64,000 nt of DNA from Curtobacterium sp. MCSS17_008 (GCF_003234185.1 NZ_QKSM01000007.1:1-64000); one strand, 5' to 3'; shown: positions 41,112 through 49,971, numbered from the stretch's first letter. The notes: generated from the letters alone by a model not told the origin. Translations and numbers: made by a program.

Positions 41112-42350
41112 CTACTGGTTCTGCGACTGCGCCTGCTGGAGCGCCTGCTCGGGGTCGGCCTTGCCGGTCAGGGTGAGCTGGACGGCGGTGTAGATCTTCG
41201 TGGCGGCCTTCGGCCAGTCCTCGCCGAGCTGTCCGGTCCGGGCGCGTGCGGTCTGCACGGTGGTGACGAACGAGGCGACGTCGGCGTGGTCCTCGGCCCA
41301 CTGCTTGCCGACCTCGAGGTTGGTCGGCACGTTGCCGCTGACCTCCGCGAGGACGGCCTGCATCTTGTCGCTGTTCAGGCACCCGACGAACTCGCCGGCG
41401 AGCTGCATCTTGTCCGCGTCCCCGGTCTGGGGGACGGTGAACGCCTCGCCGCCGAGCGGGGCCACCGTCTCGGACCCGGTGCGGGTCGGGATCGGGACGC
41501 TCGCGAACTCGAGGTCCTCCGCCTCCTTGAGGGCGGGCAGCTGCCACGGACCGTTGATCATCATCGCGGCCTTGCCCGCGATGAACTGGTTGTTCACGTC
41601 GGCCTGGGCCCAGTTGATCGAGCTCTTCGACATCGAGCCGTCGTCCTGCAGGTCCTGCACGAGCTGCAGGGCCTGGGCGGCCTCCGGCGTGGCGATGTCC
41701 CGCTCGTCACCGCCGTTCGACCAGAAGAAGGGCAGGAACTGCCAGGTGCCCTCGTACGTGTTGATGTTGCTCATCGCGAAGCCGTAGGTCGACCCCTTGG
41801 TGAGCTTCTTCGCCGTCTCCTTGAGCTCGTCCCACGTCTTGGGCGGCTGCACGCCGGCCTCGTCGAGCAGCTTCTCGTTGTAGTACAACGCGATCGAGTT
41901 CGTGTTCGGCTGCAGGCCGTAGAGCTTGCCCTCGTACGTGTTCGCGCCCTTGACGCCGGGGACGTCGTCGTCCGCGTCGAGCCCGTAGTCGGCGAGGTCG
42001 GAGAGCGCCCCGGAGGCGGCGATCTGCTGCACGTCGGGGTTGTCGAGCATGAGGACGTCCGGCAGGGTGCGCGACGACGCCTGCTGCAGGACCTTCGAGA
42101 TGAGACCGGCACCGGCCACGTGGTTGATCTTCACCTCGACCCCGACGTCCTTCGCGCACTGCTGGTACACGGGGTCGTAGTTCGCGTCGTAGTAGTCCTC
42201 GATCGTGAGGGTCCCGCCGCCACCTCCGGAGGACGACGCGTTCCCGGAACCGGAGCACCCGGTCAGGACGAGGGGGACCGTCGCGACGATCGCGGCGGCG
42301 CCGACGAGGGCGCGGCCCCGGCGGGACGTGGAGCGGAAACCATGCTTCAT
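41112..42350 (-). CDS. Sugar ABC transporter substrate-binding lipoprotein
   Basis: A 412-residue family-1 solute-binding protein. The N-terminal signal peptide ends in a lipobox VLTGC, with Cys near residue 30, followed by a Ser/Gly linker. Body features: GTLTIEDYYDANYDPVYQ at the mature N-terminus and the hinge segment GKAAMMINGPWQLPAL. A longer upstream frame lacks a ribosome site, so MKHGFRS at 42350 is preferred. It is first of the operon 42350 to 37185. The operators at 42446-42475 lie 96 bases upstream of the start and should let the divergent LacI protein repress it. Confidence 0.9.
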   Translation of the reverse strand: MKHGFRSTSRRGRALVGAAAIVATVPLVLTGCSGSGNASSSGGGGGTLTIEDYYDANYDPVYQQCAKDVGVEVKINHVAGAGLISKVLQQASSRTLPDVLMLDNPDVQQIAASGALSDLADYGLDADDDVPGVKGANTYEGKLYGLQPNTNSIALYYNEKLLDEAGVQPPKTWDELKETAKKLTKGSTYGFAMSNINTYEGTWQFLPFFWSNGGDERDIATPEAAQALQLVQDLQDDGSMSKSSINWAQADVNNQFIAGKAAMMINGPWQLPALKEAEDLEFASVPIPTRTGSETVAPLGGEAFTVPQTGDADKMQLAGEFVGCLNSDKMQAVLAEVSGNVPTNLEVGKQWAEDHADVASFVTTVQTARARTGQLGEDWPKAATKIYTAVQLTLTGKADPEQALQQAQSQNQ

Positions 42351-42445
42351 TGCACTGCTCTTCTCTTCGCGGATGCGGGGGAGGACGCGGTGCGGCGACT
42401 CCACTGACGTCGTCGTCGCGGTGGTCCTGGGGCGAGAAGCTAACA

Positions 42446-42475
42446 GAAAAGCGCTTCACCTGTAAAGCGCTTTTC
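42446..42475. promoter_or_regulatory. Tandem LacI-family operators AAGCGCTT
   Basis: GAAAAGCGCTT (42446-42456) and AAGCGCTTTTC (42465-42475) each contain the palindrome AAGCGCTT (42449-42456 and 42465-42472). Together they form a larger inverted repeat with centres 16 bp apart. They lie between the divergent importer and LacI genes. Confidence 0.75.
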
Positions 42476-42551
42476 CGACAACCCCGGAGGGCTATGCTCG
42501 TGATCACCGCCGCGACCACGGCGGTGCGTCCGTCCGTCCGCAGGAGGTGCC

Positions 42552-43571
42552 GTGGCCACGATGCAGCAGGTCGCCGACCGCGCCGGGGTGTCCATCGCCA
42601 CGGTCTCCTTCGTGGTGAACGGCACGAAGTACGTCACCCCGGCCACCACCGCCAAGGTCACCGCGGCGATGCGGGAGCTGAAGTTCCGCGGCAACGTCGT
42701 CGCCCGGGCACTGGCCAGTCGGCGTACCCGGATCGTCGCCCTGCTCTTCCCGACCACGGGCAACCGGTTCGGCCCCACCACGTCCGACTTCTTCATGAGC
42801 GCCGCCGAGCGTGCGTCCGAGCGTGGGCACCACCTGGTGCTCTGGCCGGTCGACCCCGCGGGCGAGGACCTCGACGACCTCGTGTCCGGCGGCCTCGTCG
42901 ACGGTGTCGTCCTCATGGAGGTGCGGATGGACGACCCACGCGTCGTGAAGCTCAGCGAGCTCGGGGTGCCCTTCACCCTCATCGGGCGCACCCGCGACAG
43001 CAGCGCGCTGCCGTTCGTCGACATCGACTTCGAGACCACGATCGAGGACGGCCTCGACCACCTGCAGGGGCTCGGGCACCGCCGCTTCGGCCTCGTCCTC
43101 GAGGACCTCGAGGGCACGCCGATGGCCGGCTACGCACCCCACCTGCGGGTGGAGGACACCTTCCGGCGATCGGTCGCCGACCGGGGCGGGGTCGGGACCA
43201 TCGTGTACGCCGGACCGGGCAGCGAGGGTGGCCGCGAGGCCGCTGCGCAGCTGCTCGAGGCCGACCCCGAGGTGACCGCCGTGCTCGTCATGAAGGACGA
43301 CTCGTCGGCCGGGCTGCTGGTGGGGCTCTACGCGGCGGGGCGGCGGGTGCCGGACGACGTGTCGGTGCTCAGCATCGCGTCCTCGGCGGCGGCGGGGGAC
43401 CAGCACCATCCGCGGCTGTCCGTCATGGTCGCCCCCGGTCGTGAGCTCGGCATCCGTGCGGCCGACGCACTGATCGACCAACTCGACGGCACCTCGGTCG
43501 AGCTGCCGCACTTCCTGCTGCCCTGCGAGCTCCGCACCGCCGAGTCCACGGCCCCCGCCCCCGTGCGCTGA
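42552..43571 (+). CDS. LacI family transcriptional repressor
   Basis: A 339-residue repressor. The HTH and hinge are at residues 1-55 (MATMQQVADRAGVSIATVSFVVNGTKYVTPATTAKV); the sugar-binding core follows, with IVALLFPTTGNRFG, FTLIGRTRDSSALPFVDID and VLSIASSAAAG near the C-terminal lobe. The GTG has GGAGG at 42543-42547. It is divergent from the importer operon and flanked by AAGCGCTT palindromes, the likely operators. The inducer is presumably the imported sugar. The tail past residue 325 is short and probably flexible. Confidence 0.92.
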   Translation: MATMQQVADRAGVSIATVSFVVNGTKYVTPATTAKVTAAMRELKFRGNVVARALASRRTRIVALLFPTTGNRFGPTTSDFFMSAAERASERGHHLVLWPVDPAGEDLDDLVSGGLVDGVVLMEVRMDDPRVVKLSELGVPFTLIGRTRDSSALPFVDIDFETTIEDGLDHLQGLGHRRFGLVLEDLEGTPMAGYAPHLRVEDTFRRSVADRGGVGTIVYAGPGSEGGREAAAQLLEADPEVTAVLVMKDDSSAGLLVGLYAAGRRVPDDVSVLSIASSAAAGDQHHPRLSVMVAPGRELGIRAADALIDQLDGTSVELPHFLLPCELRTAESTAPAPVR

Positions 43572-43616
43572 CGCCAGCGCGCTGCGTCACGCAGGTGCCG
43601 CCCGGCCGGGCTCGGC

Positions 43617-43628
43617 CTCGGCGCCGAG
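43617..43628. terminator. Palindrome after the lacI gene
   Basis: CTCGGCGCCGAG is a perfect 12-bp palindrome 46 bases after the lacI stop, in a GC-rich setting with further GGC/GCC pairing around it. It may be a terminator. Confidence 0.35.
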
Positions 43629-43720
43629 CGGCCCGCCACCACCCCACCGGGACCGCCGCAGGGGACCCCGCCGCATGCGGCACCGCTGCACCTGGACGCG
43701 CGCACAGGGTCGGTTGGTTG

Positions 43721-43732
43721 TGTGGGCCCACA
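43721..43732. promoter_or_regulatory. Palindrome TGTGGGCCCACA upstream of the second sugar importer
   Basis: A perfect 12-bp dyad 44 bases before the ATG at 43776. Its sequence is unrelated to the AAGCGCTT operators, so a different regulator may bind it. Confidence 0.45.
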
Positions 43733-43775
43733 GGTTCGCCGGGTGCACCGCCGCACCCTTCGTCGAGGAGGACGG

Positions 43776-45095
43776 ATGGCAATCGACCGCAGGCTCTTCC
43801 TGCTCGGGGGCACGGGGGTGCTGCTGCTCGCGGGCTGCTCCACCCGGCCCGAGCGCACCACCGTCGAGGAGTGGCCGACGGAGCCGCCAGAGGGTGACGT
43901 CACGATCAGTTGGTGGGCCGGTCAGGTCGCGTCGAAGGACGGCGGGGACCTCCGGCGCCGGCTCATCGCCGAGTTCCAGAAGGAGCACCCGAACATCCGC
44001 GTCCGGATCGTGAGCGCGCCGAGCGACACCGACACGAACCGCACGAGCCTGACGACGCAGATCGCCGCCGGCAGCCCGACACCGGACGTGTACCTGGGCG
44101 ACGTCGCCTGGCCGGGGCAGTTCGCGAAGAACAAGCTCGCGACGCCCGTCAACCAGCTCGTCGGCGAGGACTTCTTCGAGCAGTTCCCCGAGGGACTCCG
44201 GCTGGCCGCGAGTGTCGACGGCACCTACTACATGTTCCCGCTCTACATCGACGAGTCGTTCTTCCTGTACCGCAAGGACCTGCTCGACAAGCACGGGTTC
44301 CAGGTCCCGCGGTCGTGGGAAGAGGTCAAGGACACCGCGGCGAAGCTCGTCGACACGGGCGACGTCGACTACGGCTTCGCCTTCCAGGGAGACGTGTACG
44401 AGGGTCTGACGTGCAACGTCACCGAGTTCGTCGCCGATGCCGGCGGCTCGCTGCTCAACGACGACCTGACGGCTCCGGCGACGACGAGCTCGGAGGCCAA
44501 GCGGGCGTTCGAGTTCATGCGGTCGCTCATCACCGACGGCGCCAGCCCGCGCGCGACGTTGACCTACCAGGAGCAGGACACGAACGACGCCTTCTCGGGC
44601 GGCCGCGCAGCGTTCCTGCGCAACTGGTCGTACGCGTGGGGGATCGCGAACGGCCCGGACTCCGCGGTCGCCGGCAAGGTCGGGCTCGCCGCCCGCCCCA
44701 CCTTCGACGGCATGCAGGACAACCACTCGACGATCGGCGGGTGGGGGAACTACATCAACCCGCACACGCAGCAACCCGCCGCGGCGCTGACGTTCGCGGC
44801 GTGGATGTCGAGTGAGACCGCGCAGCAGTTCCTCACCCGCGAGGGCGGCGTCCTGCCCGCACGCAGCGCGAGCCTGGTCAGCCAGGACGCCAAGCGGCAG
44901 AACCGGCCGACGTACGACACCGCGGCCGGCATCACGCTCGTGCCCCGCCCGACCTCGACGGCCTACTACCCGAAGGTCTCGCAGGGCGTCTACCAGAACG
45001 GCAACAGCATCCTCGGCGGCCAGGCGTCCGTCGACGGCGGCACCGGCGCGATGGCATCGGCCATCTCGCTCGCCCTGCAGGGGGAGGCGCTGTGA
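43776..45095 (+). CDS. Sugar ABC transporter substrate-binding lipoprotein, Tat-like signal
   Basis: A 439-residue family-1 binding protein. The N-terminus MAIDRRLFLLGG has the twin-arginine pattern RRLFL, followed by LLLAGCS with the lipidated Cys at residue 21, so export may use the Tat route. The body has VTISWWAGQVASKDGGDL, DVYLGDVAWPGQFAKNKL, NDAFSGGRAAFLRNWSYAWG and GGWGNYINPHTQQPAAAL. The ATG is preceded by GAGGAGGA (43765-43772). It is first of a three-gene importer; its stop overlaps the GTG of the first permease. The sugar is unknown. Confidence 0.9.
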   Translation: MAIDRRLFLLGGTGVLLLAGCSTRPERTTVEEWPTEPPEGDVTISWWAGQVASKDGGDLRRRLIAEFQKEHPNIRVRIVSAPSDTDTNRTSLTTQIAAGSPTPDVYLGDVAWPGQFAKNKLATPVNQLVGEDFFEQFPEGLRLAASVDGTYYMFPLYIDESFFLYRKDLLDKHGFQVPRSWEEVKDTAAKLVDTGDVDYGFAFQGDVYEGLTCNVTEFVADAGGSLLNDDLTAPATTSSEAKRAFEFMRSLITDGASPRATLTYQEQDTNDAFSGGRAAFLRNWSYAWGIANGPDSAVAGKVGLAARPTFDGMQDNHSTIGGWGNYINPHTQQPAAALTFAAWMSSETAQQFLTREGGVLPARSASLVSQDAKRQNRPTYDTAAGITLVPRPTSTAYYPKVSQGVYQNGNSILGGQASVDGGTGAMASAISLALQGEAL

Positions 45096-46087
45096 GCGCC
45101 GGGACCGAGACCCGCCGGCCGACAGCGGCTGCCGGGTCCGGCGCTGGGCGCACGGGAGGCGCGGGTCGCGGCGACGGCTACCGCCCGACCACGGGGCGGT
45201 CGCGCATGGAGCGGGTCCGCGCGCGTGGTGCGTGGGGCTTCGCGGCGCCGGCGCTCCTGGTGGTGGCTGCCGTCACGATCTTCCCGGTCGTCTACTCGAT
45301 CGTCCTGAGCTTCGCGGACGTCGAGATCGGCTACGACGGCTTCGCCATCCAGGGGTTCGGCCTCGGCAACTACGCGGCGCTGCTGCAGAGCGCCGACTGG
45401 TACCGGGCGCTCGGGTTCACCGTCCTGTACACGGTCGTGACGGTCTTCGTCGAACTCGTGCTCGGCATGCTCGTCGCCCTGGTGCTCGAACGGCTCGGGG
45501 CCACCCGCGGGTGGATGCTCGCCCTGCTCCTGGTGCCGTGGTCGCTCGTGACGATCGTCAACGCGCAGCTCTGGAAGTACATCTACGACTCGACGTACGG
45601 CGTCGCGACGTGGTTCTTCGGGTTGTTCGGCGACGCCCCGGTGATCCTCGGCGAACCGGTGCCCGCGATCACCGGCCTGATGGTCGCCGACATCTGGAAG
45701 ACGACACCGTTCGTGGCGATCATCCTGCTCGCCGGCCTGGTGCAGATCTCCGAGGACCACTACGAGGCGGCCGAGCTCGACGGCGCGAACACCTGGCAGA
45801 CGTTCTGGCGCGTGGTGCTCCCGCAGCTCACCCCGACGCTGACGATCGCCGTGCTGTTCCGCATCCTGCAGGCCTTCGGCGTCTTCGACCTGCCGTTCGT
45901 GCTGACGAACGGCGGACCGGGCACCGCCACCCAGTCGCTCGCGATCATGGGCTACAAGGTGCTCTTCCAGGACATCAACATCGGACCGGGCGCGGCGATC
46001 GCGACGAGCACGGCGGTCATCGTGGCCGTCGGGTGCCTGCTGTTCCTGCGGGCGTTCCGGAACCAGGCGAAGGGAGGGGATGCCTGA
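45092..46087 (+). CDS. Sugar ABC transporter permease, MalF type
   Basis: A 331-residue permease with a basic, glycine-rich cytoplasmic arm of about 40 residues and six membrane helices. The EAA coupling loop is EAAELDGANTWQTFWRVVLPQLTP, and LTNGGPGTATQSLAIMGYK is the typical MalF-type end region. The GTG overlaps the upstream stop, and the stop overlaps the ATG of the next permease. Confidence 0.92.
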   Translation: MSAGTETRRPTAAAGSGAGRTGGAGRGDGYRPTTGRSRMERVRARGAWGFAAPALLVVAAVTIFPVVYSIVLSFADVEIGYDGFAIQGFGLGNYAALLQSADWYRALGFTVLYTVVTVFVELVLGMLVALVLERLGATRGWMLALLLVPWSLVTIVNAQLWKYIYDSTYGVATWFFGLFGDAPVILGEPVPAITGLMVADIWKTTPFVAIILLAGLVQISEDHYEAAELDGANTWQTFWRVVLPQLTPTLTIAVLFRILQAFGVFDLPFVLTNGGPGTATQSLAIMGYKVLFQDINIGPGAAIATSTAVIVAVGCLLFLRAFRNQAKGGDA

Positions 46088-46935
46088 TGCCCCGACAGAA
46101 GGTGCGCAAGGGCTGGCGGAAGTGGGTCAACACCGTCAACGTCAGCGGTGTCGTCATCGCGGTGCTGACGGCGCTGCCGTTGTACTGGCTCGTCTCGACG
46201 TCGTTCAAGCCGTCGTCCGAGATCGCACAGTCGCCGCCGACGGCGTTCCCGCGGTCGCTGACGTTCGACAACTTCGTCGTGGCCTTCCGCGACAACGCCC
46301 TCGGTCAGTACATGCTGAACAGCGTCGTCGTGTCGGTGTCGACCACCGTCATCGTGCTGGCGCTGTCCTTCCTGGCGGGCTACGCGCTCGCGGGCCGGTG
46401 GATCAAGGGCCGGACGGCGATCATGACCTCGTTGCTCATGCTGTCGGTGTTCCCGGCGATCGCGGTCCTGACGCCGCTGTACCTGCTCGAGCGCAACCTC
46501 GGGCTGCTCAACTCGTACCCGGGCCTGATCGTGCCCTACGTGGCGTTCAACCTGCCGTTCGCGATCTGGATCATGCGGAACTACCTGCAGGGGATCCCGT
46601 CGACGATCGAGGAGGCGTCCGAGATCGACGGTGCGGGCGCCTGGCGGACCGTGCTGTCGGTCATCCTGCCGATGGCGAAGCCCGGGCTCTTCACGGTCGG
46701 GGTCTTCACGTTCACGGCGTCGTGGAGCGAGTTCCTCATGGCGCTGACGTTCAACAGCGAGAACTCGTTCCGGACGATCCCGGTCGGCATCGCCCTGTTC
46801 GGCACGCAGTTCACCGTGCCGTTCGCGCAGATCTTCGCGGCGAGCGTGGCGGCGACGGTCCCGATCGTCATCCTCGTGCTGGTCTTCCGGCGGTCGATCG
46901 TGTCCGGCCTGACGTCCGGTGCCGTCAAGGGGTGA
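46087..46935 (+). CDS. Sugar ABC transporter permease, MalG type
   Basis: A 282-residue permease. After a basic N-terminus (MPRQKVRKGWRKW) come six helices, the SYPGLIVPYVAFNLPFAIWI segment and the coupling loop EEASEIDGAGAWRTVLSVILP, ending SGLTSGAVKG as is usual. The ATG overlaps the preceding stop by one base (TGATG). It is last of the operon and is followed by two hairpins. No ATPase gene is present. Confidence 0.92.
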   Translation: MPRQKVRKGWRKWVNTVNVSGVVIAVLTALPLYWLVSTSFKPSSEIAQSPPTAFPRSLTFDNFVVAFRDNALGQYMLNSVVVSVSTTVIVLALSFLAGYALAGRWIKGRTAIMTSLLMLSVFPAIAVLTPLYLLERNLGLLNSYPGLIVPYVAFNLPFAIWIMRNYLQGIPSTIEEASEIDGAGAWRTVLSVILPMAKPGLFTVGVFTFTASWSEFLMALTFNSENSFRTIPVGIALFGTQFTVPFAQIFAASVAATVPIVILVLVFRRSIVSGLTSGAVKG

Positions 46936-46948
46936 CGTCCGACGTGGA

Positions 46949-46970
46949 GGCGACCGGGCGCCCGGTCGCC
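46949..46970. terminator. Perfect 22-bp palindrome after the importer
   Basis: GGCGACCGGGC-GCCCGGTCGCC, 11-bp arms without a loop, lies 13 bases after the stop at 46935, just before the family element at 46977. Confidence 0.6.
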
Positions 46971-46976
46971 GACCCA

Positions 46977-47024
46977 GACGGACGGGAGGCCCGTGGCGAT
47001 CCCGCCACGGGCCTCCCGTCCGTC
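46977..47024. terminator. Palindromic terminator-like element (family member 6)
   Basis: A perfect 22-bp stem (GACGGACGGGAGGCCCGTGG then CG at 46977-46998), loop ATCC, and its complement at 47003-47024. It is between the convergent importer and 50-residue gene. Arms are identical to the copy at 57466. Confidence 0.85.
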
Positions 47025-47051
47025 GCCGGTCGCGTGACCGGCGGGGTGCCG

Positions 47052-47204
47052 TCAGCGGCGCGTGTCGCGCGCCGTGTCGGTGAAGAAGTCGGCGTACAGG
47101 CCGTTCGCGTCCTGCAGCTCGCCGTACTTCCAACGCTTCCGCATGCGACGGAACGTCTCGATGCGCACCGGGTCGATGCCCGGCTCGGACTGGTACGAAC
47201 CCAT
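47052..47204 (-). CDS. Small basic hypothetical protein, 50 residues
   Basis: The product reads MGSYQSEPGIDPVRIETFRR then MRKRWKYGELQDANG, ending FFTDTARDTRR. It is compact and hydrophilic with a basic helix (FRRMRKRWKYGELQ). The evidence for a real gene is an ideal GGAGG site 5 bases before the ATG, window-typical codon use and a clear stop. A hairpin ACCCCC-GTGT-GGGGGT (47230-47245) lies in its leader and a dyad TTGTTGGACAA at 47318 further upstream. It is downstream of marR on the same strand. No family is recognised. Confidence 0.6.
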   Translation of the reverse strand: MGSYQSEPGIDPVRIETFRRMRKRWKYGELQDANGLYADFFTDTARDTRR

Positions 47205-47317
47205 GGTTCCTCCCCGTTTCCCTGATGCCACCCCCGTGTGGGGGTACCCACCGGCGACGGTACGGGCCGAACGGCCCCGCGTCCGGCGAGATACGTCGGG
47301 AACTGACCTAACTGCGC

Positions 47318-47328
47318 TTGTTGGACAA
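47318..47328. promoter_or_regulatory. MarR-type dyad TTGTTGGACAA
   Basis: TTGT-TGG-ACAA resembles the TTG-N-CAA dyads bound by MarR proteins. It lies between marR and the 50-residue gene, 114 bases before the latter's start. Confidence 0.4.
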
Positions 47329-47366
47329 ACGTCCGGAGCCGGTCCCCGACCGCCCGTAGCCTGCCG

Positions 47367-47852
47367 TCACGGGGTCGGTGCGCCGTGCTCGAGTGCCTCG
47401 ACCACCCGGTCGATCACGCGGACGTACCGGGTCCGCTCGCGCTCGGAGAAGGAGGACAGGAGGTCGTGCAGATGCTCGTTCGTGCTGTCCAACGCGCCGG
47501 CGTAGGCGCGCTCCGTGTCCGGGGTGAGCTCGATGAACCGGCTGCGGCCGTCGTCGGGGTTCGGGACCCGGCGCAGGTGACCCGCGCGCTCGAGGCGGTC
47601 CACCGTCCCGGTGACCGCCGGTCCCGTCAGGCCGAGGTGCGAGACGAGGTCCTTCACACGTACCCGGCGCTCCGCGGCCGCGGAACGCGCGACGAACTGC
47701 AGGACCGTCAGGTCCGCCCCGGACACGGCCAACCGTTCGCGGAGCCGTCCCCGCAGGGCGCCCATCGCGGCCTCGAGCCTCGTCAGTGCGGCGGTCAGGT
47801 CGATCTCGCTCAGGCGATCGCCCCCTCGGTGCGTGTCGGTCGTCCGCGACAC
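47367..47852 (-). CDS. MarR family transcriptional regulator
   Basis: A 161-residue winged-helix regulator. The dimer helix begins near SEIDLTAALTRLEAAMG, the recognition region is RVRVKDLVSHLGLTGPAVTGTVDRLERAGHLRR (about 70-103) and the wing is PNPDDGRSRFIELTP. The GTG at 47852 is chosen because a TACGGT box (47873-47878, minus strand) gives a short leader with AGGGG before it. A CTG nearer the domain with GAGGGG upstream is an alternative, so the first 15 residues are uncertain. It is divergent from an AraC-type gene. Confidence 0.8.
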   Translation of the reverse strand: MSRTTDTHRGGDRLSEIDLTAALTRLEAAMGALRGRLRERLAVSGADLTVLQFVARSAAAERRVRVKDLVSHLGLTGPAVTGTVDRLERAGHLRRVPNPDDGRSRFIELTPDTERAYAGALDSTNEHLHDLLSSFSERERTRYVRVIDRVVEALEHGAPTP

Positions 47853-47895
47853 TACGCCGCAACCACCCCTGAACCGTATCCGGACAACGAGAGCG

Positions 47896-48921
47896 ATGGC
47901 GTCGAGTGGACAGTCCGTGGCGAGCGAGGACGACGTGGCTGACCCGTTGATCGAGGCCTTCGGGGCCGAAGGGACCATCGCGCCGGTGCGCTTCGAGGTC
48001 TCCGGCACGCGACCGGAGACGGCTGTCCGCGACCTCGGCGGCATCTACGCGGGGGAGCGGTGGAGCGCGGCGCCCTCCAACGGCCGGTTCGACTACCGGT
48101 ACACCGCCATCGGCGACAGCGAGGTCACGATCCGCCGGTCGCAGATGCACGGCGAGATCCGCGGGTACATGCCCGGCGGGGCGCCCGACCACGTCGTCAC
48201 GTGGATCAGCACCGGTACGGGCGAGGTCGAGGTGCGTGGCGAACGCTGGCCGATGCTGCACGACGTACCGGTGCTGTTCCCCGCCGACGAGGAGTTCACG
48301 TTCACGACCGCCGACTACGACCAGCGGCTCGTGCACCTGGACCGCGGGTTCGTGGGCCGGGTCGCCGCCACGCGGAGCGAGATCGGGGAGCGGCCCCTGC
48401 GCTTCGACGCCCGGCGTGGTGCGGACGAGAACCTCGGGCACCGCTGGCAGGGGGCGTTGACCGCGCTGTCCCGTGCGCTGCGGGTCGGCGGGCCGGACTC
48501 CGACGTGTGGCAGGACGCCAAGGTCGCCGCCGCCGAGGTGTTCCTGGACATGTTCCCACCGCAGTCCGACGACCTGCCGGACGTGCTCGCACAGCCGCGG
48601 AACGCCCGGCTCCGCGCCGCCGTCGAGTACATCCACGCGCACGCCGCGGAGGACGTCTCGATCGTCGACCTGTCCGAGGCGGCGGGGTTGAGCGTGCGGT
48701 CGGTGCAGGAGTCCTTCCGGCGCGTCTTCGACGTCTCACCGCTGACCTACCTGCGCCAGGTACGGCTCGACCGCGTGCACGAGGAACTGTTGGAGGCCGG
48801 GCCGCAGGCCGGTGCCGTGGGCGAGGTCGCCCGTCGGTGGGGGTTCGCGCACCTCGGGCGCTTCTCGGCGTCGTACGCGGAGCGGTTCGGCGAGTACCCG
48901 AAGCAGACGCTGCGCCGCTGA
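47896..48921 (+). CDS. AraC family transcriptional regulator
   Basis: A 341-residue regulator. The N-terminal half (about 30-200) matches the AraC_binding_2-type beta domain (VRDLGGIYAGERWSAAP; VTWISTGTGEVEVRGERWPML). The C-terminal HTH pair is at about 235-341: VEYIHAHAAEDVSIVDLSEAAGLSVRSVQESFRRVFDVSP and then ARRWGFAHLGRFSASYAERFGEYP. The ATG has GAGAG upstream. It is divergent from marR with a 43-base gap. Its stop is only 9 bases from the end of the convergent LacI gene, leaving no room for a terminator. Confidence 0.88.
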   Translation: MASSGQSVASEDDVADPLIEAFGAEGTIAPVRFEVSGTRPETAVRDLGGIYAGERWSAAPSNGRFDYRYTAIGDSEVTIRRSQMHGEIRGYMPGGAPDHVVTWISTGTGEVEVRGERWPMLHDVPVLFPADEEFTFTTADYDQRLVHLDRGFVGRVAATRSEIGERPLRFDARRGADENLGHRWQGALTALSRALRVGGPDSDVWQDAKVAAAEVFLDMFPPQSDDLPDVLAQPRNARLRAAVEYIHAHAAEDVSIVDLSEAAGLSVRSVQESFRRVFDVSPLTYLRQVRLDRVHEELLEAGPQAGAVGEVARRWGFAHLGRFSASYAERFGEYPKQTLRR

Positions 48922-48930
48922 CGCGTCCGG

Positions 48931-49959
48931 TCAGGAGCGCGCCGGGCCGGTGCTGCTCCGCACGTGCAGCGTCGAGCGCAGCCGGACGTGGTCGCTCGTC
49001 GGCTCGCCGCGCAGCATGCCCATGAGCATCGCGACCGCACTCGCGCCGAGCTCGGCGAGCGGCTGCGCCACGGTCGTGAGCGGCGGGGTCGTGGTGGACG
49101 CCTGCGGGACGTCGTCGAACCCGACCACCGACAGGTCCTCGGGAACCCGGAGCCCGAGCGCCTCGGCGGCGTGCAGCACACCGATCGCCGACGAGTCGTT
49201 CGCGGCGAAGACGGCGGTCGGGCGTCCGGGCAGCGTCAGGAGTTCGTGCGCCACGACGGCGGACCGTTCCTCCTGGTAGTCACCCGCGCGCACCAGACGC
49301 TCGTCGACGGCGATGCCGGCGGCGGCCAGCGCGTCGCGGTAGCCCGTCTCGCGCAACTGGGACGATGCCAGGTCGCCACGCCCCTGCACGTGGGCGATCC
49401 GCGTGTGCCCGAGTCCGAGCAGGTGTTCCACGGCGTCGCGCGCACCCGCGGCGTTGTCCGTGTCGACGGTGGCGTGGCCCTCGGGGCCGGTGTGCGGGTC
49501 GATCGCGACGACCGGGATCGACGCACCGGACAGGGCAGCCGAGGGCGTCACGACGATCGCGCCGTCGATGAGGGTGCCGGACAGTCGGGACAGCGATCGG
49601 CGCTCCCAGCCCGGGCGGCCCGTGCCTGCCTCGAGGCCGGCGTAGGCGAGCAGCTCGTACCCGGTGCCGGTCGTCGCGGCGGACACGCCGCGCAGGAGCT
49701 CGGTCGAGAACGGTTCGAACTCGGGCACCAGGATGCCGATGACGTTCGTGCGGGAGCTCCGCAGGCTCCGGGCGACGAGGGAGGTCTCGTAGCCCAGGCG
49801 CTCGACGACCTCCTGCACCCGCACCATGGTGGCGGGGGCCACGCCGTGCCGGTTGTTGACCACCTTGGACACGGTCGGGATCGAGACGCCGGCGGCGCGC
49901 GCGACGTCCGCGATCGTGACCCGCCCCGGTCCGGGCATGTGGTCGACGGCGGTCTCCAT
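48931..49959 (-). CDS. LacI family transcriptional repressor
   Basis: A 342-residue repressor. The HTH is VTIADVARAAGVSIPTVSKVVNNRHGVAPATMVRV (residues about 14-48); the core includes VIGILVPEFEPFSTELLRGV, DGAIVVTPSAALSGASIPVVAID and VVGFDDVPQASTTTPPLTTV. The ATG at 49959 is preferred because TACGGT at 49966-49971 (minus strand) ends 6 bases upstream and no SD is present, so the message is probably leaderless. It is divergent from the sugar importer at 50118, with a perfect CGTTATCGATAACG operator candidate between them. Confidence 0.9.
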   Translation of the reverse strand: METAVDHMPGPGRVTIADVARAAGVSIPTVSKVVNNRHGVAPATMVRVQEVVERLGYETSLVARSLRSSRTNVIGILVPEFEPFSTELLRGVSAATTGTGYELLAYAGLEAGTGRPGWERRSLSRLSGTLIDGAIVVTPSAALSGASIPVVAIDPHTGPEGHATVDTDNAAGARDAVEHLLGLGHTRIAHVQGRGDLASSQLRETGYRDALAAAGIAVDERLVRAGDYQEERSAVVAHELLTLPGRPTAVFAANDSSAIGVLHAAEALGLRVPEDLSVVGFDDVPQASTTTPPLTTVAQPLAELGASAVAMLMGMLRGEPTSDHVRLRSTLHVRSSTGPARS

Positions 49960-49965
49960 GTGCAC

Positions 49966-49971
49966 ACCGTA
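49966..49971 (-). promoter_or_regulatory. TACGGT -10 box for the leaderless lacI gene
   Basis: On the minus strand TACGGT is followed by 6 bases and the ATG at 49959, without an SD. This fixes the start among several in-frame candidates. Confidence 0.45.
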
